64,000 nucleotides of DNA from Brienomyrus brachyistius. Its lineage: Eukaryota; Chordata; Actinopteri; Osteoglossiformes; Mormyridae. Where the stretch lies: contig NC_064538.1 of the NCBI RefSeq assembly GCF_023856365.1, forward strand, positions 10,138,435 through 10,202,434, given 5' to 3'. The translations under genes were made by a program, and so were the position numbers. Within the stretch, counting starts at the first letter, position 1, and each line of letters begins with the position of its first letter. Positions 57,730-64,000 of the stretch are shown here, piece after piece. The notes beneath the pieces were generated by a model that had not been told where the DNA came from, made no database searches, and worked only from the letters and a program-made list of their open reading frames with translations.

Positions 57730-59890
57730 GTTAGTGTCACGCTTGTTTTACCTCTTAAGTAATTAACGCGGTAATTTGGGTATAACTTTCCCTTAATTTA
57801 TGTGAAAGTCTTTAAGTCATTAATTTCTTCATCTTGCTAATTTTATACGTGAATATAATCTGTGGTACAGTTCGTATTTTTCCATGAATTTGAAATCTGC
57901 ATTTTATTTGGTTGTCTTTTATAGGTATAATTAGTAATGAACATCCTGTGGTAATTTTCTGCTATAGTGGGCCTATGCAAACTTTATATGTTGGGGCAGA
58001 CTTCCTTCTGTACAGTACTCGGTTTTACTGTAGTTTCTTAACGGCTATTATTCTTTCTAAATAAAATTATGAATGTTCCTGATCTCAGTGTGCTTTTCTT
58101 TTTAGTTCTGCAGCGATGGTTACTATTTCGAAAGGAAAATACATGATAATGGTTGGTTTGGATTTTACTGTTTCTTTTGGTGAAATGTTCAGGGTTCACT
58201 CTGTAATTTCTTTGCTATTATCTGCACATATGGTGACAAAAATTCTTCTCACCACGAGGAAATTATTGATACAATGTAATGTCTAAACACGCTCACCTGA
58301 ACAACACTACGCTAAATTTTTCATTATTGAAATCCTCCAAATGGTTTCAAAATTGAAGCCCTCCAAATATTTCGGTCTTGATCGATGTTGACTGGTAAAT
58401 AGGCTTACATCACCATTCTTTTTTGAGTCATCCAATAAAGGGTTTTCAAGTAGCATTTAGGAATCGATGAGCACGTACAAATCACACGAATCCGTCATGA
58501 TTGTGAATCGATGAATATCGAAAATACGTTTTCACAACGGAGTACAAAATGTGTATTAAGTTTGTTGTTGTTTTTTCAGCAGCCGAGTCCTTGAATATCC
58601 AGGATTTACACAGAAGTAGGTGTATTGTACTTAGTTTTCATTCTAATAAAAAGCAATTGGCTTTGAGGAAATGTAATTGTCAACGACAGTTCACAACTGA
58701 ACTCAACACATGAAACGTTATCTGTACAAACGATAAATCATTTTAAATAGTAAAAGCTTTATTTTTCCTACAAATGTCATACCTTTCTTAGTCTCATCAT
58801 ACACACCTTGTTAAAATCGATTTCAAATAGACGCAGAATATATGAATGAGCTGAAACCGTATGTCGGTAGATTAAATCGACTAAAATCAACAGGTTTTTG
58901 AGTCGTTTGACATGAAATATTTTCAAAACATATTACTGTCAAAATAACCTTTCTTTATTCACAGAACAAGTTACCTACATATAAAAAACTTGAACCTTCC
59001 AGATCCCCCACTCCGCGTACCACTGTTGTACACCCTAAATCCCATATGTACGGGGAAGATTGTTAGCCGTTAACTACTGAGACTCGTTGAAATGCTAAGA
59101 GGTGACTGATGATGTTAACAACGTCCATCAGCCCAAGTTGTTTATTGCGCCTTTCGTATTGAAACTAAAAAAAAAAAAAAGGCCTAACCACGCGCAGCAA
59201 TTTCGGTATATTGTGCATTTCTTTTGAACCTGTATTTTTACCTGGTGTATTATGTTGCTTATTTTACGACGAAATCATGGGCAACGTTTCTTCTTTTTCT
59301 AACAGTAATGGAAAATAACAAAGCAAGGCCATCTGCCTATTTTTGGGATAAAAAACCATTGCACTCAGCAGATTGCAATTTTTAACAAAGAAAAGCAAGC
59401 TATTGTTTAGAATCAGGCGATAGGCCGGTGAAACTACTGTAGTGAGAACCACAAACAAGTTCTTTTAACTCATGACAACAAATCATTAATAATATATTTC
59501 AATGCCAATGTGTAGCAGTCCACATCTTTTCCCTAAAGGGTATGAAAAATAATAGGCCCACATGCTTTTTAACTTTATGCTGTGCTTGTTCTTTGGTGTT
59601 AGGTCCTCGGGGATTTCCCAATAAAGTAATTGCTTTACTGCTTTTATTTGTTTATATTATTTCTCTGAAAAAAAGGCTTTTATTTATATTTTCACTCGCT
59701 TCTTTGTGTTAAACTCGCGACTTTAATCAAAATCACGCAACTGGATTAAAACAGACCGCACAGGCATATTGCTTACAGCTAAATCATGAAAATAAATTAC
59801 TTTGACTATTGATAGATATTAATATTTCTGTTATAACCAAGTTAATTTTTACATATTATTTTGGTACCTTTAAGCATCATTGTTTTAAAA
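57730..59890. other. AT-rich region, possible intron of an unrecognised gene
   Basis: Two short segments with acceptable splice borders (58096-58140 and 58580-58614) can be joined in phase after 57703-57729 but give no recognisable protein. There is an A-run at 59167-59180. Otherwise nothing is seen. Confidence 0.25.
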
Positions 59891-59899
59891 TACTATAGC

Positions 59900-60700
59900 A
59901 ATGGGTGCACCGAGAAATCGCAAGCGAATCGAAAGAAGAGAAGACTTGCTGGCTGGGACAGAAGAATGACTGAGCATCTGCATGCAAGCCTCACATCACC
60001 AACCACAATGCCAAGAATCAGATGGAGTGGTGTAAAGTGCGCCACCACTGGGCTCTGGAGCAGAGGAAACATGTTTTGTGGACTGACGAATCATGCTTCT
60101 CAGTCTGGTAGATTATTATGGGTCTGGTAGAGTATGTTATCTGCCTGACTGCATTGTACCAACTGTAAAGTTTGGTGGAAGAGGGATGATGGGGTGTGGT
60201 TGTGTTTCAGGGGTTGGACTCGGCCCCTTAGTTCCAGCGAAGGGACATCTGCTTCAGTGTACCTAGACGTATGCTTTCCGACTTTGTGGTAACAGTCTGG
60301 GGAAGGCCCTTTTCTGTTCCAGTATGACTGTGTCCCGGTGCACAGCGCAAGCTCCATAAACATTTGGTTGGGTGAGTTTAGTGTGAATGAACTTAACTGG
60401 CCCGTACAGAGCACAGACCTCAAGCCCATCAAACACCTTTGGGATTAACTAGAACAGAGTTTGCGAACCAGGCCTTCACGTCTAACATCAGTGCCAGACC
60501 TCACAAATGCTTTTCTAGACGAATGGGCAAAACTTCCCACAGACACACTCCAAAATCTTGTGGAAAGCCTTTCCAGAAGAGTGGCAGCTGTTATAGCTGT
60601 AAAGGGGGACCAACCCCATAATGGTGCCTATGGATTTAGAATGGGATGTTATAAAAGTTCCTGTTGCTGTAATGGCCAGGGCTGCCACTGCTTATGTCCA
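59900..60700 (+). pseudogene. Tc1-like transposase relic
   Basis: Across frameshifts the + strand reads WCKVRHHWALEQRKHVLWTD (first catalytic Asp region, 60022-60085) and ESCFSVW, then GGRGMMGCGCVSG (60180-60212). STDLKPIKHLWD (60410-60445, the Glu-bearing motif with Lys in place of Glu) and SLRTRPSRLTSVPDL follow. The ends (60456-60620) encode the usual C-terminus ending LVESLSRRVAAVIAVKGDQP. Several stops and frameshifts are present. It is a full-length but dead copy. Confidence 0.75.
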
Positions 60701-60859
60701 TATGCTGTATCTGTGGACACTTTTCACTTTTATCTACTACATTTTATAGCAAACATCACTTTATATTCTATTACATTTCTACATAGCACTGTTACATTTT
60801 ACCATCACATTGCTGTTAATGTGATGACGATTCCTGAGATTTTTTCGTTAAAGTAAAGC

Positions 60860-62400
60860 CTAGCGACTCGAAGAAGGGAGTCGACGTCAGAGGTTTCGTA
60901 GTCTGTCAGCCCTTAGAAACATTTTTAAAAGCAAGGTGAAACCTTTCGGCGTCATGTTTTTTTTTGGTTGGATTGCTAAAAAGTTTGCACTACGTACGAC
61001 ACCATTTGATTCAATATGGAAAGTGATTCTGGAAATGGCAAGAGGTGGATCCTCAGATGTTTTAATTACACACATATATAGGGCTTTACGTTATTCCCAA
61101 AATCTCATATCTCGATGACAATACATATCATGATATAGCACATTGTCTGTAAATGAATGTTAAATATAAAATAACCACATGGAAAGACACATTGTTACAT
61201 TTTAAATTATTTACTCAAAAAAATAAAAGGATTTCATATTTTTTTTCCTTTTACTTAGAACCTTTCCAATTAAGCATATAACAAAATACTTTAACGTATA
61301 AAATACAAAAAGCTATACAGAAAACCATTAACTGTGAAATGCTGCATACTGTACACTGGCATGGAACCTAGTGCACAGCTGTAGATTGGGCAGTGATAAC
61401 CGGGGCCTTCATGCAAATTTCCTGCTTGCATCGCTCCCATGTATACGATTGTGATTTTCAACACAACAAAATAAACTATAGGTATAATATGAAACAAAGA
61501 ACTATTATAAATTAGCATTTCATGTTTTAAATGTTTAGATTGGAAAATACAACACCATCAGGCCTGGACTTTTGTATTTAACAAAATATACATACAGTAG
61601 AGACACCTAATGCCATATTATAGTTGCATCAAGGGCTACAAGTTCAAGTATTTTACTTAATATTTTATTTGCAAGCCAGTACTTATGCGTAGTTACTTTT
61701 ATTTAAGTAGAAAGGCCAATGGAGAACTTCAGATTTTAGAATATTTTTTTTCCTGTTGATTTTTATTTTTATTTAAGTTGTTTTCTAAATTCCTCCACCA
61801 CAGCAAAATATGGTACTTACTCCCTGTTCCATCAGTGTTGTAATTTTGTTTAGTAATTCATTTAAACCTCATCTTTTTAATGTCCAGCTCTAACTCTGGC
61901 TGTAGAGTACTTGAGGCTGTTGCCCTCACCTCAGACAAAAAGTCCCATGAAATCCAGTCTCGGGGATATTTGCATTACTATTGTCATACATACAACGCCT
62001 AAGGTAATCTCCTAAGATAATTCAAATGATAACGTGCGCACATTTTCAAACCATTCAAGCAATGCTTTCCAGGCTTTTACCCACCAGCAAGAGTGTAAGA
62101 ACAAGTTTCTCTCTGTATGTAAATGATCTCATTCCAAAGATTTACTTATCTGTCTGAATTGTGGCATATGCTAGTCACTCAGCCCACAGCCTATGAAGAT
62201 TCCTGGATCATATTATTCCAGAGTATTATGTTACTGTGGAAACCTTTGTGAAGTATCACCTTAGACATATATGAAAACAAAACTGAAAGAATATTTAATA
62301 TCCAAATTTGTATATTACAATTTCAATTTCCTGCAATATGCACCAGTCCCCCTCATGATCTAGACCACAATCAGCAGTTATAAAATGGGTGGATTATATT
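60860..62400. other. Intergenic, no gene seen
   Basis: A 62-codon - strand frame at 61075-60887 has no recognised homologue. The rest is AT-rich sequence. Confidence 0.35.
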
Positions 62401-62419
62401 ATTTGACCTGTCCTATTTT

Positions 62420-62512
62420 GGATTGGTGCCCCATCCTGGGTTACTAGGTTCTGATCCCACAACCCTGCATAGGACAAGCGGGTATACAAAATGGATGGAT
62501 GGATGGATGGAT
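62420..62512 (+). mobile_element. Family-A SINE 3' fragment
   Basis: TTGGTGCCCCATCCTGGGTT is followed by TAGGACAAGCGGGTATACAA and four GGAT repeats, matching the 3' end of the family-A SINE. Confidence 0.65.
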
Positions 62513-62519
62513 CATTTGG

Positions 62520-63900
62520 CCCAGAAGCCCAAATTTACTCCTTCCATTAGTAATAATGTGGAAATGGATCATGTGAAATTTCTGTCTTGAGGGGAAAATG
62601 ACAGATCTCTTCATGGTGCTTAGCTTTTTGTTGCTGATGGCAATTTGGCCCTCAGAGAAAAATATTTGGGGATCCCTGCTCTGTCGTAAAAATCTGGAAT
62701 TGATAGGAATGAACTGGTTCACGCAGCTCTTGAATCTATGTCAGTGTATGAAAAGTAACATAGAATTAGCTAGTTATTGTCGTCATTTAATGAGTATGTC
62801 GTGTTGGTCATTTAGCTGGATAAGTCATATGGATGGATTTTCGTACTGATGCTACATTGTGCCAAATTCACCATACAGATCTGTGTCTTTCACTGGGTAA
62901 TCGTGACTACTGAGACCCAAAATGCAGAAACAATTTTGTGATTGCTCCAGGAATTCCTGTGATTGTAGTAATCTGTCCCCTGCTTTACAGAAAAGTAACA
63001 TGTACAGAAAGTAGGCCGTTCATCCACTTGAGATTATTCTTGGACATTTTTATAGGTCAAAGTCATTTTCTTCTAACCAGATCAAATAATTTATTTCAGT
63101 TAATTTTTATAATGGGGTCTTCCTAATAAGACTGCCCCTGGTCACTTAACGTATCATCCAGAAACAACAGCACCTTTAAGTCCGTAGGGAGATACTGATT
63201 TAACAGCATAGGAAGATATGGCAGATTCCTTTCAAGAATCAGTAATCCACTGGGTTGGCAACTTTGGTCAGCTAGCTGGCATGAGATTTTCAATTCGAAA
63301 CAAGTCTGCAAAGTCATGTACATGTATGTAACAGTTTTATTACCTTATAAACAGACGGTTTGCAAACTACGTCAACACTTTGGATGTAGCTTGTATTAGG
63401 TTTATATTGGAATAATATAGACATGCAGTGTATCTCAGCCATCTGCATGCTCTGACACAGCGGGAATATATCCGTGTAATCGTTTCCTGATTGCGATATG
63501 AAATGATATTCTCAAAAAACTTTTTTTTTTTTTTTATTAAGCGTTTACTTGAGAGTACTGATTCCATTTTTTTAATTAGTTATCAGTTATAACGGTGAAT
63601 TATGAGCACCCCATACATTTAACAATTTATTACATTTGCCTCCCCTCAATACATAAACGAATCTTCTAATGCAGTAGCATTTAATTTTGGTCTTGTTGGG
63701 GATGAAACATTTCTAGTGACTGTATCAAGGTAATTTACCCTGGGATACGGCGTGAAAATTGTACAACAGAGCTGGCCAGCGTCGAGTCTGTCTGTTTATT
63801 TGAAACAGGTATTAAATAGTATGGTATAGAACTGTGATTTATTTGATGTCCATTTGTAAATTGCAGCATTTTAGTTGTGTTCCCGTCTTAACAGTAAGAA
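62520..63900. other. Sequence without a confident gene
   Basis: On the - strand 63310-63123 an acceptor-like TTTGCAG precedes about 60 open codons (LILERNLPYLPMLLNQYLPT), which I cannot assign. A T-run lies at 63521-63535. Nothing else is recognised. Confidence 0.3.
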
Positions 63901-64000
63901 TGTGATTTCTTTTCACAATCCGGAACTCCACGGATACATTTCCCGTCGTGGCAGAGCGCGCCGGTGACGTCAGAGGCAGAGCGTGCAGCGGCATCTCCTC
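63900..64000. promoter_or_regulatory. CpG-rich promoter-like edge with a full CRE
   Basis: TGACGTCA at 63965-63972 is the full palindromic cAMP response element. It is embedded in GC-rich sequence (GCGCGCCGG) that starts abruptly after AT-rich sequence. It probably belongs to a gene that continues beyond the window. Confidence 0.45.

Overview
The window is a vertebrate, almost certainly ray-finned fish (teleost), nuclear segment. The evidence is spliced genes with GT-AG introns, and a dense, degenerate load of fish-type mobile elements: Tc1/mariner and Harbinger transposase relics, tRNA-derived SINEs, non-LTR retrotransposon fragments, TIR/MITE elements and a solo LTR. There are also many CA, AT, AG and ATT microsatellites. 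The species cannot be named from the sequence. Most long open frames in the window are not genes.

Two genes can be reconstructed completely. On the + strand, positions 11900-19274 hold a 14-coding-exon SLC6-family neurotransmitter/osmolyte transporter (604 aa) of the GABA/betaine/taurine/creatine branch. It probably has a non-coding first exon near 8400-8539. Its intron after coding exon 7 is filled by a 1.1-kb G-rich minisatellite that begins at the 5' splice site. On the - strand, positions 37080-24047 hold a 10-coding-exon fkbp5 gene (FKBP51, 452 aa). A non-coding first exon and a CpG-rich promoter probably lie near 43150-43620. The two genes are convergent (tail to tail).

Layout: 1-8300 is a mobile-element graveyard (solo LTR, two non-LTR retrotransposon fragments, a Tc1 fragment, a TIR element with a nested retroelement, a Harbinger transposase). 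Positions 8390-19860 hold the transporter, and 19860-23900 is intergenic/3' UTR. Positions 24047-43620 hold fkbp5, with introns carrying MITEs, SINEs and a Harbinger-like relic. From 43620 to 64000 there is AT-rich intergenic sequence with microsatellites, SINEs, a 0.54-kb TIR element and a Tc1 relic. Promoter-like GC/ETS/CRE islands occur near 57480 and at the extreme right edge, where further genes probably start.

The points most worth following are: a perfectly palindromic glucocorticoid-response-element-like site in fkbp5 intron 1; an FKBP52-type proline at residue 119 of the FK1 loop of this FKBP51; three substitutions in the inferred substrate pocket of the transporter; and the minisatellite sitting directly on a splice donor. 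I did not find convincing evidence of a wholly new biological system.
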